Shown piece after piece: positions 1-6,980 of a stretch of DNA of 18,003 nt. The first letter of the stretch is position 1; the number at the start of each line of letters is the position of its first letter. A program made the translations under genes and the position numbers. The notes beneath the pieces were generated by a model. The model worked only from the letters and a program-made list of their open reading frames with translations. It made no database searches and was not told where the DNA came from. The stretch comes from Gammaproteobacteria bacterium. Its GTDB lineage: Bacteria > Pseudomonadota > Gammaproteobacteria > Chromatiales > Chromatiaceae. The DNA lies in NCBI GenBank assembly GCA_030620735.1, contig JAUXDV010000010.1, positions 1 to 18,003 on the forward strand. The letters run 5' to 3'.

Positions 1-14
1 GCCAACTGCCAACT
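1..14. repeat. Two tandem 7-bp units at the window edge
   Basis: GCCAACT occurs twice in a row at 1-7 and 8-14. The array may continue to the left of the window, so its true size is unknown. It lies beside the hairpin repeat at 22-48 and downstream of the minus-strand lipoprotein gene. Confidence 0.4.
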
Positions 15-21
15 GATCAGT

Positions 22-48
22 GGTGCAATGCGCGGAGCTTATTGCACC
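22..48. repeat. Palindromic intergenic repeat (GGTGCAAT hairpin)
   Basis: GGTGCAAT (22-29) and ATTGCACC (41-48) form a perfect 8-bp stem around an 11-nt loop, followed by CCCTACG. From memory, this GGTGCAAT/ATTGCACC palindrome with a CCCTAC flank is a common dispersed intergenic repeat in proteobacterial genomes; that cannot be checked here. It lies 26 bp beyond the stop of the minus-strand lipoprotein gene and could act as its 3' hairpin, although no U-tract follows on that strand. Confidence 0.6.
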
Positions 49-73
49 CTACGAGCTTTAGCCGATAGAGTAT

Positions 74-538
74 TCACTTACATGCGTACCATTTACCTGC
101 GCAACTCAAATTGTCTTTCCATGTGCCTTCACTGGTACCAGCGGATACGTTAATGCCGCCAAACGTATTGGAAGTGGGGAGTTCGCACTCTTCGCCTTCC
201 ATTTTCCCACTATAGGTTCCAGAATGATCGGCAAAAGAAAAGGTTAGATTCCCCTCCACAAATCCATCTCTATTATCAACAGAACCAGATATAGAAGTAA
301 TTTCTTCACCAGTATCAAGATTATCTGCACTACCAGAGACCTTTCCGTCGACCACTCGCATTATTCCTGAAGCCTCAGTACATGCGGCATCTGAGGATGT
401 CATTAAGAAATTATATAGTCCATCATACACTGAGCCATCATCACCATTGTCCTCCTCGGGATCATCCAGACCGCTGCAGCCACTCAGCAATAGACCGGTA
501 ATTAACAGGGCAGGGGGTATAAAGGAGGTGGTTTTCAT
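74..538 (-). CDS. Small Cys-containing lipoprotein, unknown function
   Basis: A 154-residue protein starting at the ATG at 538-536. An in-frame start at 601 is also open, but starting at 538 puts a proper lipoprotein signal at the N-terminus: Lys2, a hydrophobic run, then the lipobox LLSGC with the lipidated Cys at residue 21. An AGAG-type ribosome site lies just upstream. Residues 22-36 are acidic (many Asp/Glu). The rest consists of short Gly-rich, probably beta-strand segments (KVSGS, SVDNRDGFVEGNL, GTYSGKMEG, GTSEGTW), with four further Cys at 53, 118, 146 and 153 that could form two disulfides in the periplasm. I do not recognise a family. The gene is visibly richer in A/T than its neighbours. 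It is divergent from nhaD, and a perfect TTGACA lies at 601-596 on its strand, but I find no convincing -10 box. Confidence 0.8.
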   Translation of the reverse strand: MKTTSFIPPALLITGLLLSGCSGLDDPEEDNGDDGSVYDGLYNFLMTSSDAACTEASGIMRVVDGKVSGSADNLDTGEEITSISGSVDNRDGFVEGNLTFSFADHSGTYSGKMEGEECELPTSNTFGGINVSAGTSEGTWKDNLSCAGKWYACK

Positions 539-674
539 GCTGGATTCTCTTGGCTGGAGTGATAAAAAACTGACTGCACAATAGCATATTGTCACTGTCA
601 ATAAAAGCAGCAGGCGCGATAATCAACGGGCGCCGAGCCGTATGAATCTTTCGATGATGAAAGGGTTTTCGCAG

Positions 675-680
675 TATAAT
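675..680 (+). promoter_or_regulatory. Possible -10 box for nhaD
   Basis: A perfect TATAAT lies about 45 bp upstream of the nhaD start, in the 187-bp divergent gap. The -35 region 16-18 bp upstream (around 651-658) does not resemble TTGACA, so this rests on the -10 box alone. Confidence 0.35.
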
Positions 681-725
681 ATTTTCCATGATTGACTCCG
701 CAGATATTTCAACCAGGGCAACAGC

Positions 726-2186
726 ATGATGAAACAGATCTTGAACAATAGACCGGCATTGATAAAAACACTCATTGTGCTCCTGTCGGCATTTTTTCTG
801 CCTGAACTGGCTATGGCTGCTGCGGCAGAGATGGCTGTAGAAGGAGTCGCGCATGAACCTCTTGATCTGACTTCATCCGGAGTCGGCATCGCCGCCATCA
901 TCGTCTTTCTGGTCGCCTACCTGCTGGTGATGGCCGAGGAGTTCACCCATCTGCGGAAATCCAAACCTGTCATTATTGCCGCCGGTGTGATCTGGGCAAT
1001 GATCGGCGTTGTCTATGCCAATCATGGCATGTCGGAGCTGGCGGAGCAGGCCGTGCGCCACAACCTGCTGGAGTATGCTGAGCTGATGCTGTTCCTGCTG
1101 GTGGCCATGACCTATATCAACGCCATGGATGAGCGCCAGATTTTTGATGCATTGCGCTCCTGGCTGATCAGTAAAGGCTTCGGTTTTCGTGCGCTCTTCT
1201 GGATGACCGGCTTTCTGGCGTTTTTCATCTCCCCCATTGCAGACAACCTCACGACCGCGCTGCTGATGTGTGCGGTGGTGATGGCGGTCGGAGGGGACAA
1301 CCGTAAATTTGTATCGCTTGGTTGTATCAATATCGTTATTGCAGCCAATGCCGGCGGTGCTTTCAGCCCCTTCGGCGATATCACCACCCTGATGGTGTGG
1401 CAGAAGGGCATGGTGGAGTTCTGGGATTTTTTCGCGCTGTTTATTCCATCACTGGTCAATTACGTCGTCCCGGCGGCCATCATGCATTTTTATATACCGG
1501 ACGAAAAGCCGACTGCCAGCAGTGAATCTATCCCCATGCGCCGTGGAGCCAGGCGCATCATTGCACTGTTTCTGTTGACCATTGCCACGGCGGTCAGCTT
1601 TCACAACTTCCTCGGTCTGCCGCCAGTGATCGGCATGCTGACCGGGCTTGGGTATCTGCAACTGATGGGCTTCTATCTGAAAAAGACCCTCGCCAAGGAG
1701 CAGCGACTGTCGCTGGAGGCGCAGCATGATGGGCAGATGGGTGACGTTGTTGCCTTTGATGTCTTTAACAAGATTGCCCGCGCCGAGTGGGATACGCTGC
1801 TCTTTTTCTACGGTGTCGTGCTCTGCGTAGGAGGACTCGGCTTTATGGGGTATCTCGGCATGACGTCCGACCTCATGTACACCCAGTGGGGCCCGACCAG
1901 CGCCAATATCGCCGTTGGAGTCCTCTCAGCCATTGTCGATAATATCCCGGTGATGTTTGCCGTATTGACCATGCAGCCGGACATGAATCATAGCCAGTGG
2001 CTGCTTGTCACCCTGACAGCGGGCGTCGGCGGCAGCATGCTCTCAATCGGTTCTGCCGCAGGGGTGGCGCTGATGGGACAGGCGAGGGGAGTCTACACCT
2101 TTTTCAGCCATCTGAAGTGGACGCCGGTCATTGCCCTGGGCTATATCGCAAGCATCTATGTGCATATACTGATTAACTTTGAGTAA
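726..2186 (+). CDS. nhaD: NhaD-type Na+/H+ antiporter
   Basis: A 486-residue inner-membrane protein of the NhaD family (ArsB/NhaD superfamily), which exports Na+ (and Li+) in exchange for protons. The N-terminus has a signal-peptide-like segment (residues about 13-33, ending AMA-A), as is usual in NhaD, followed by about 12 hydrophobic helices. The two family hallmarks, one in each half, are present: PIADN with Asp173-Asn174, and VDNIP with Asp405-Asn406. They correspond to the broken-helix ion-binding motifs of this fold. The length is normal for the family. ATG at 726 was chosen because AGGG at 715-718 is well spaced; a second ATG follows at 729. The gene is monocistronic in appearance, with 212 bp of regulatory DNA before the next gene. 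With the Mrp operon and gltS it suggests a cell that depends on sodium cycling. Confidence 0.93.
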   Translation: MMKQILNNRPALIKTLIVLLSAFFLPELAMAAAAEMAVEGVAHEPLDLTSSGVGIAAIIVFLVAYLLVMAEEFTHLRKSKPVIIAAGVIWAMIGVVYANHGMSELAEQAVRHNLLEYAELMLFLLVAMTYINAMDERQIFDALRSWLISKGFGFRALFWMTGFLAFFISPIADNLTTALLMCAVVMAVGGDNRKFVSLGCINIVIAANAGGAFSPFGDITTLMVWQKGMVEFWDFFALFIPSLVNYVVPAAIMHFYIPDEKPTASSESIPMRRGARRIIALFLLTIATAVSFHNFLGLPPVIGMLTGLGYLQLMGFYLKKTLAKEQRLSLEAQHDGQMGDVVAFDVFNKIARAEWDTLLFFYGVVLCVGGLGFMGYLGMTSDLMYTQWGPTSANIAVGVLSAIVDNIPVMFAVLTMQPDMNHSQWLLVTLTAGVGGSMLSIGSAAGVALMGQARGVYTFFSHLKWTPVIALGYIASIYVHILINFE

Positions 2187-2236
2187 GCTATCATTCCTAA
2201 GGAGCAGTCGGTGCGCCAGCTCAATAGGGATAGCAA

Positions 2237-2253
2237 TGCACATGATTGGTGCA
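2237..2253 (+). promoter_or_regulatory. NtrC-type enhancer site upstream of narK
   Basis: TGCACA-TGATT-GGTGCA matches the NtrC consensus TGCACC-N5-GGTGCA at 11 of 12 fixed positions. The core GCAC-N7-GTGC is exact, and the dyad extends one base further each way (A...T). Its centre is about 116 bp upstream of the start site predicted from the sigma-54 box, a typical distance for an NtrC enhancer. A lone GGTGC at 2210-2214 may be a half-site. Confidence 0.7.
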
Positions 2254-2334
2254 TTAACAGATGCTAATGTTCGAAAAGAATACGGTTTTTCCTGATCGAA
2301 ACGGGATTCTATGAAATAAAGCAGAAATTTTTTC

Positions 2335-2350
2335 TGGCATGCTAATTGCT
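2335..2350 (+). promoter_or_regulatory. Sigma-54 (RpoN) promoter of narK
   Basis: TGGCAT-N5-TTGCT matches the -24/-12 consensus TGGCAC-N5-TTGCW. The invariant GG (2336-2337) and GC (2348-2349) are separated by exactly 10 bp. Transcription should begin near 2361, giving a leader of about 38 nt before narK. The NtrC-like dyad upstream makes nitrogen-limitation control the natural reading. Confidence 0.75.
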
Positions 2351-2398
2351 CTCTCGTAGCATAGTAGATAATGTTTATTATTGATTCGGAGCATCAAC

Positions 2399-3871
2399 AT
2401 GGCCGGTAACAAATTCAATCTCTTCGATTTCAACCAGGAAAAGATCCGCACCCTGCATCTGACATGGATGGCGTTTTTTGTCAGTTTTATGGTGTGGTTT
2501 GCGCATGCGCCGCTGATGCCTTTTATCCGTGAAGCGCTGTCATTGAATGATCAGCAGGTCAAAGTTTTGCTGATTCTCAATGTGGCGATGACTATCCCGG
2601 CTCGCATCGTGGTTGGTATGCTGGTCGACCGCTATGGCCCGCGCATCCTGTTTTCGGCGATCCTGATTCTGGGCGGCGCCATCAGCATCCTCTTCGCATT
2701 GGCGCAGGATTATGAGCAGCTTGCCCTGCTGCGATTTCTCTCCGGATTTGTCGGCGCGGGCTTTGTCGTCGGCATACGCATGATCTCCGAGTGGTTTCCA
2801 GCCCGCCAGACGGGCATTGCCCAGGGTATATACGGAGGCTGGGGGAATTTTGGTTCTGCAGGCGCAGCCATGCTGCTGCCCTTCGTTGCTGTAAGTGTCG
2901 GTGGTGATGATGGCTGGCGCTACGCTGTTATCGGCACCGGTCTGCTGTCGATTGCTTACGGCGCCTTCTATTACTGGCGCGCGCGCAACACCCCCAGGGG
3001 ATCAACCTATTTCAAGCCAAAGAAGATGGGCGCTATGGAAGTGACCAGCGGCGGCGACTTGCTTCTCTATATGTTGATGAACATTCCGATGTTTCTCGCG
3101 CTGGGTGTTCTCACATGGAAACTCTCACCGGCTAAAATGGGGCTGCTGAGTGGCCCCACCAGTTATGCCATCTACCTGACTCTGATCGTCGTCTATGTGA
3201 TCCAGGTGTGGAAAATCTGGCAAGTCAATGCGCATGTATTGAAACAACCCGTGCCGGAGTTGCAGCGTTACAAGTTCAAGCAGGTGGCGATTCTCGACCT
3301 TGCCTACCTGGTAACCTTTGGCACGGAACTGGCGGTTGTTTCGATGCTGGCGCTCTTCTATGTCGATATGTTTGGCCTTGACAAGGTTTGGGCTGGCGTA
3401 CTTGCAGGCATCTACCCCGTGATCAACCTGGTGGCGCGCCCTGCCGGTGGCATGTTTAGTGATAGGATCGGACGTCGACGGACATTGATTATCGTCTTTA
3501 TCGGCATCGCCCTGAGTTTTCTGCTGTTGAGCCGCGTTGATTCCAGCTGGTCTGTGTGGATGGTTGTTGCTGCAACCATTCTTGGAGGCATCTTCTCCAA
3601 GGCCGGTTCCGGCGCCGTCTATGCCATGGTTCCGCTGATCCAGCGTCGCATGACCGGGCAGATTGCCGGCATGGCGGGTGCCTACGGCAATGTCGGCGGC
3701 GTGATCTTTCTGACGGTCAACTCCTTCGTCGAGACACAGATGTTCTTTCTGGTGATAGGCGCCACGGCTGCAGTGGTGCTCTTTTTTGTCATGCTGTTTC
3801 TTGAAGAGCCAAAAGGACAGATGATAGAGACGCTGCCGGATGGCACAGTGCAGATGATTGATGTGAGTTGA
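2399..3871 (+). CDS. Nitrate/nitrite transporter, NNP family (NarK/NasA-like)
   Basis: A 490-residue, 12-helix major facilitator of the nitrate/nitrite porter family in the inner membrane. Both family signatures are seen: YGGWGNFGS (residues 145-153) and GAYGNVGG (427-434). The two substrate-coordinating arginines have clear counterparts, Arg69 in ARIVVG of TM2 and Arg347 in VARPAGG of the second half. The MFS loop motif VDRYGPR follows Arg69. ATG at 2399 is preferred over an upstream in-frame TTG at 2381 because GGAG (2388-2391) sits 7 bp before it. The gene lies behind a sigma-54 promoter and NtrC-like site, and is followed after 68 bp by a phosphatase/kinase gene. In Pseudomonas a transporter-kinase pair like this precedes assimilatory nirB (from memory). 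Nitrate import for assimilation is therefore the likely role; substrate preference (nitrate or nitrite) cannot be read from sequence alone. Confidence 0.9.
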   Translation: MAGNKFNLFDFNQEKIRTLHLTWMAFFVSFMVWFAHAPLMPFIREALSLNDQQVKVLLILNVAMTIPARIVVGMLVDRYGPRILFSAILILGGAISILFALAQDYEQLALLRFLSGFVGAGFVVGIRMISEWFPARQTGIAQGIYGGWGNFGSAGAAMLLPFVAVSVGGDDGWRYAVIGTGLLSIAYGAFYYWRARNTPRGSTYFKPKKMGAMEVTSGGDLLLYMLMNIPMFLALGVLTWKLSPAKMGLLSGPTSYAIYLTLIVVYVIQVWKIWQVNAHVLKQPVPELQRYKFKQVAILDLAYLVTFGTELAVVSMLALFYVDMFGLDKVWAGVLAGIYPVINLVARPAGGMFSDRIGRRRTLIIVFIGIALSFLLLSRVDSSWSVWMVVAATILGGIFSKAGSGAVYAMVPLIQRRMTGQIAGMAGAYGNVGGVIFLTVNSFVETQMFFLVIGATAAVVLFFVMLFLEEPKGQMIETLPDGTVQMIDVS

Positions 3872-3876
3872 GTCAG

Positions 3877-3897
3877 GTTTTAAGTTTTAGGTTTTAG
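3877..3897 (+). repeat. Three tandem 7-bp units (GTTTTAR)
   Basis: GTTTTAA, GTTTTAG and GTTTTAG lie head to tail at 3877-3883, 3884-3890 and 3891-3897, starting 5 bp after the narK stop and running into the palindromic repeat that precedes the kinase gene. Confidence 0.6.
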
Positions 3898-3899
3898 GA

Positions 3900-3937
3900 C
3901 CCCCTCTCCCCTTGGGAGAGGGTTGGGGTGAGGGGAG
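3900..3937 (+). repeat. REP-like palindromic repeat at the kinase start
   Basis: CCCTCTCCC (3902-3910) and GGGAGAGGG (3914-3922) form a perfect 9-bp stem with a 3-nt loop. A second arm, GGGGTGAGGGG (3925-3935), could pair with CCCCTCTCCCC (3901-3911) with one mismatch, so two folds compete. From memory this is the core of a very common dispersed intergenic repeat in bacterial genomes. Its purine-rich tail runs into the start codon of the kinase gene and contains the only candidate ribosome-binding sequence. Confidence 0.7.
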
Positions 3938-3939
3938 AA

Positions 3940-5658
3940 ATGGGTAGTCATCTTGCTGTTACTTTAGGCCAATGCTCTGATGCCGGCATCAAGCCGCAGA
4001 ATGAGGATTTTCACAGCGCTTTTGTGCCTGAAGACGGACTGCTGGTCAGCAAGGGAATTGCCGTTGCCATTGCCGATGGCATGAGCGGCAGTGACGGCGG
4101 CAAGGAGGCGAGCCAGCTGAGTGTGCGCATGTTTCTCGATGACTACTACGGCACTCCGGAGTCGTGGACAGTCAAGAACGCTGTCAGCAAGGTGATGTCA
4201 GCGCTCAATCGCTGGCTCTACGCGCAGGGAGAGCAGAAGTATGAACATGCCAGGGGAATGGTCACCACCTTCAGCGCACTGGTGCTGAAATCTCAAACCC
4301 TGCACCTGTTCCACGTCGGTGACAGCCGCATCTACCGCCTGCGTGATGGTGAACTGCAGCAGTTGACCCGTGATCACCGTGTGTGGATCAATAACGACAG
4401 GGAATACCTTGCCCGCGCTCTGGGCATCGATATCAACCTGGAGATCGATTACCGCTCCACACCTGCACAAGAGGGCGATATCTATTTGCTGACAACCGAT
4501 GGCGTGCATGATTTCGTTGCAGACAGCGAATTGTTGGCGCTTCTGAAAAAAGATGCGCAGGATCAGCAGCAGGCGGCAGAGTCTATCGTCGAGGCATCGA
4601 AGCTGGCGAAAAGCACAGACAATATCACCTGCCAGGTACTCAGGATCGACTCCCTGGCTGAAGCAGACAAGAGTGAATATTACGAACAGCTGACGCGACT
4701 GCCGTTCCCACCTGATCTCAATGCAGGCCATATCATCGATGGCTACAAAATTCTTCGCGAGTTGAATGCTTCAAGCCGCAGCCAGGTCTATCTTGCCGAG
4801 GATACACTCTCGGCAACACCTCGCAAGGTGGTATTGAAAACCCCCTCCGTCAATTATGAAGATGATCCAAACTATCTGGATCTGTTTCTGCATGAAGAGT
4901 GGGTCGCCAAACGTCTTGATTCGCCGCATCTGATCAAGGTGTGCAATGAAGACCGTCAGCGGACTTTTCTCTATACCGTGGTTGAGTATATCGAGGGACA
5001 GACGTTGAAACAGTGGATGGCGGATAATCCGCAATCGGGTATCGCGCAGATGCGTGCAACCATTGACCAGATTGCCCGCGGCCTGCGCAGCATGCATCGT
5101 ATGGAGATGTTTCACCAGGATCTCAAGCCGGATAATATTCTCATCGATAGCAACAACACGCTGAAGATTATCGATTTCGGCTCGACGCGCATTGCCGGAC
5201 TCGCAGAGATCAAGACGCCGGTCGAGCATTCACACATTCTCGGCACTGCCAACTACTCGGCGCCGGAGTATTTCAGGGGAGAGCAGGGGACCAATCGCTC
5301 GGACATCTTCTCACTGGGGGTCATCGCCTATGAAATGCTGACTGGAAAGCTCCCCTATGGAGAGATTTCCAGCGAGCGCGCAGCCAAAAAACGCTGCCTC
5401 TATACCTCTGCCAGAAAGCACAACCCCATGATCCCGGAGTGGATCGATGCTGCGCTGGAGAAGGCGCTGCAACCGCATCCTGAAAAACGCTATGCGCTGC
5501 TGTCGGAATTCATCACGGATCTGACCAAGCCCAATCAACGCCTGTTGCAAAAATCCACACAGCCGCTGCTTGAGCGCAATCCGGTCGTTTTCTGGCAAGT
5601 GGTGGCATTGATCGAACTGATTGCACTCGTCACCCTGGTTGTGATGAAAGTTTTGTAA
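3940..5658 (+). CDS. PP2C phosphatase / Ser-Thr kinase fusion, membrane-anchored
   Basis: A 572-residue bifunctional protein. Residues 1 to about 240 are a PP2C phosphatase: NED (21-23), ADGMSG with Asp46-Gly47, GDSRIY, TTDGVHD and DNIT supply the metal-binding aspartates. Residues about 262-530 are a protein kinase: catalytic Lys300 (VVLKTP), HQDLKPDN with Asp394, DFG at 412-414, then the APE and DIFSLG motifs. A single hydrophobic helix ends the protein (about 549-572), so both domains should face the cytoplasm at the inner membrane. Oddities: the Gly-rich ATP loop has no glycines (NASSRSQVY), and HRD is HQD, making it a non-RD kinase. ATG at 3940 is preferred to GTG at 3928; GGTGA at 3927-3931 is 8 bp upstream. 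It follows narK by 68 bp, probably in the same transcript. Such pairs occur beside assimilatory nitrate genes in Pseudomonas (from memory), suggesting phosphorylation-based control of nitrate uptake; the target is not known. Confidence 0.9.
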   Translation: MGSHLAVTLGQCSDAGIKPQNEDFHSAFVPEDGLLVSKGIAVAIADGMSGSDGGKEASQLSVRMFLDDYYGTPESWTVKNAVSKVMSALNRWLYAQGEQKYEHARGMVTTFSALVLKSQTLHLFHVGDSRIYRLRDGELQQLTRDHRVWINNDREYLARALGIDINLEIDYRSTPAQEGDIYLLTTDGVHDFVADSELLALLKKDAQDQQQAAESIVEASKLAKSTDNITCQVLRIDSLAEADKSEYYEQLTRLPFPPDLNAGHIIDGYKILRELNASSRSQVYLAEDTLSATPRKVVLKTPSVNYEDDPNYLDLFLHEEWVAKRLDSPHLIKVCNEDRQRTFLYTVVEYIEGQTLKQWMADNPQSGIAQMRATIDQIARGLRSMHRMEMFHQDLKPDNILIDSNNTLKIIDFGSTRIAGLAEIKTPVEHSHILGTANYSAPEYFRGEQGTNRSDIFSLGVIAYEMLTGKLPYGEISSERAAKKRCLYTSARKHNPMIPEWIDAALEKALQPHPEKRYALLSEFITDLTKPNQRLLQKSTQPLLERNPVVFWQVVALIELIALVTLVVMKVL

Positions 5659-5727
5659 CTTTTAAATAACCGGGGTGGTATGCGATACTTGTGTATCACC
5701 TCACCATATTATTAAGCAGGCTCCCCC

Positions 5728-6261
5728 ATGTCACTGCAGGACCAATTGCTCAAGGCCGGACTTATCGATAAAAAGAAGGCGGGCAAGATCAAAAAGACCA
5801 AATACCGGCAGGCCCAGCAGAAGCAGAAGAACAAGATAGAGACGCTTGACGAGGCGAAGCTGGCGGCGCAGCAGGCGCAAGCCGGGAAGGTGGAGCGTGA
5901 TCGCCAACTCAACCGGCAGCGCAAGCGAGAGGCTGAACACAAGGCGATCGCAGCCCAGGTGCGTCAACTCATCGAGATGAACCGTCAGCCCCGGGATGAT
6001 GGCGATATCGGCTACAGCTTTTCCGATGGTGCGCTGATCAAGCGTATCTATGTCACCGCGACACAGCTGAAGCAGCTGAGTAATGGCCGTCTCTGCATCA
6101 TTAAGCTGGATGAGCAGTATGAAATCATTCCCACCCTGGTTGCACACAAGATCCAGCTGCGTGACGAGAGTACGCAGATTCTCAGCAACAAGCCCACAGA
6201 GATACCTGACGAGGATGATCCCTACGCCGATTTTCAGGTTCCCGACGACCTGATGTGGTAG
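5728..6261 (+). CDS. yaiL: DUF2058 / YaiL family protein
   Basis: A 177-residue soluble protein matching the DUF2058 family (E. coli YaiL, about 180 residues). The N-terminus MSLQDQLLKAGL is the family hallmark. Residues about 14-85 are Lys/Arg/Gln/Glu-rich and probably a long charged coiled coil. The C-terminal half (about 86-177) is a compact domain with YSFSDGALIKRIYV, and ends in the acidic DEDDPYADFQVPDDLMW. Its function is unknown; the family has been annotated as polynucleotide-associated, which fits the basic N-terminus but is not proof. AAGCAGG at 5714-5720 is a reasonable ribosome site. It follows the kinase gene by 69 bp. That gap holds a short GATAC-TTGT-GTATC hairpin and no clear promoter. 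Any link to the nitrate genes is probably only positional. Confidence 0.88.
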   Translation: MSLQDQLLKAGLIDKKKAGKIKKTKYRQAQQKQKNKIETLDEAKLAAQQAQAGKVERDRQLNRQRKREAEHKAIAAQVRQLIEMNRQPRDDGDIGYSFSDGALIKRIYVTATQLKQLSNGRLCIIKLDEQYEIIPTLVAHKIQLRDESTQILSNKPTEIPDEDDPYADFQVPDDLMW

Positions 6262-6344
6262 CTCCCTGTTTAATCAAAGGAGTCCTTATATCCTAGCGAG
6301 ACCAAGTCTCAAACTGACGAGTCATGAATATGAATAAATCATTT

Positions 6345-6407
6345 CCTCTCGCCAAGACGCCAAGACCGCAAAGGTTTTTCTTGGCGAGCTTTGCGCCTTT
6401 GCGAGAA
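6345..6407. repeat. Dispersed intergenic repeat of CGCCAAG/CGCAAAG units
   Basis: This 63-bp element is an imperfect inverted repeat. Its left half has CTCGCCAAGACGCCAAGACC then GCAAAGG; its right half, read on the other strand, has TCTCGCAAAGGCGCAAAG then CTCGCCAAG. Each half is thus made of tandem 8-9-bp units of CGCCAAGA/CGCAAAGG type. From memory, such arrays of CGCAAAGACG units are widespread intergenic repeats. It lies in the 229-bp gap between yaiL and the antiporter operon, which otherwise shows only a short GAGAC-CAA-GTCTC hairpin (6298-6310) and no promoter I can defend. Confidence 0.65.
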
Positions 6408-6490
6408 TTATTATTGGAATTTGACTCATTTGTAAAGATGTTGGCCACTCAAGGATTGCTAGTGACAAATTGAAGGGCAGGAGACATTTG

Positions 6491-6979
6491 ATGGGGTTCT
6501 GGAGATTTTGTTTTCGCACACTGGTATTTGCCCTGCTATGGTGGATACTCACGCAGGGCGCCATCAATTCATGGCTGGTAGGCGCGCCGGTTGTGCTGTT
6601 GGCAGTACTCGCCAGCGGCTGGCTGCTGCCCGCCATCTCATGGTCCCCGTCTGGAGTTGTACGCTTTATCCCTTTTTTTCTGTGGCGCTCCCTCTACGCT
6701 GGAGTGGATGTCGCCAGGCGCGCACTGCACCCTAAGCTGCCGATCTCTCCGGGATTATTTGACTATCGATGGCGGTTGCCGCCGGGCTTGCCACGGGTAT
6801 TCATGGCGAATACGGTTAGCCTGCTGCCGGGTACATTGAGCGCCGAGTTAGGTAAAGAGCATCTGCGCGTCCATGTTCTCGATCAGAGTGGCGATTTTAT
6901 CTCGGAGTTGTCGCTAGTCGAGGAGCGTGTGGCAAGGCTGTTTGGGGTGAGCCTGGCCGATGCTGAGAGTGAGGAGTGA
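6491..6979 (+). CDS. mnhE: Na+/H+ antiporter subunit E (MrpE/MnhE)
   Basis: A 162-residue protein of the MnhE family and first gene of a nine-gene Mrp/Mnh operon. Two hydrophobic helices in the first 50 residues (LWWILTQGA...SWLVGAPVVLLAVLASGWLLP) are followed by a membrane-proximal segment (FIPFFLWRSLYAGVDVARRAL) and a soluble C-terminal domain. The family signature MANTVSLLPGTLSAEL is at residues 105-120. MrpE helps assembly and activity of the complex rather than forming the ion path. ATG at 6491 was chosen over the in-frame TTG at 6470 because AGGAG (6479-6483) is 7 bp upstream. mnhF starts 2 bp after the stop. Confidence 0.92.
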   Translation: MGFWRFCFRTLVFALLWWILTQGAINSWLVGAPVVLLAVLASGWLLPAISWSPSGVVRFIPFFLWRSLYAGVDVARRALHPKLPISPGLFDYRWRLPPGLPRVFMANTVSLLPGTLSAELGKEHLRVHVLDQSGDFISELSLVEERVARLFGVSLADAESEE

Positions 6980-6980
6980 T

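Noticed and set aside
539..725. A sodium- or lithium-sensing riboswitch ahead of nhaD
   Set aside because: Such elements precede some antiporter genes, but I could not identify a conserved core here; the gap is adequately described as a divergent promoter region.
5680..5712. Promoter before yaiL (TTGTGT and TATTAT)
   Set aside because: The two boxes are only 12 bp apart, too close for a sigma-70 promoter.
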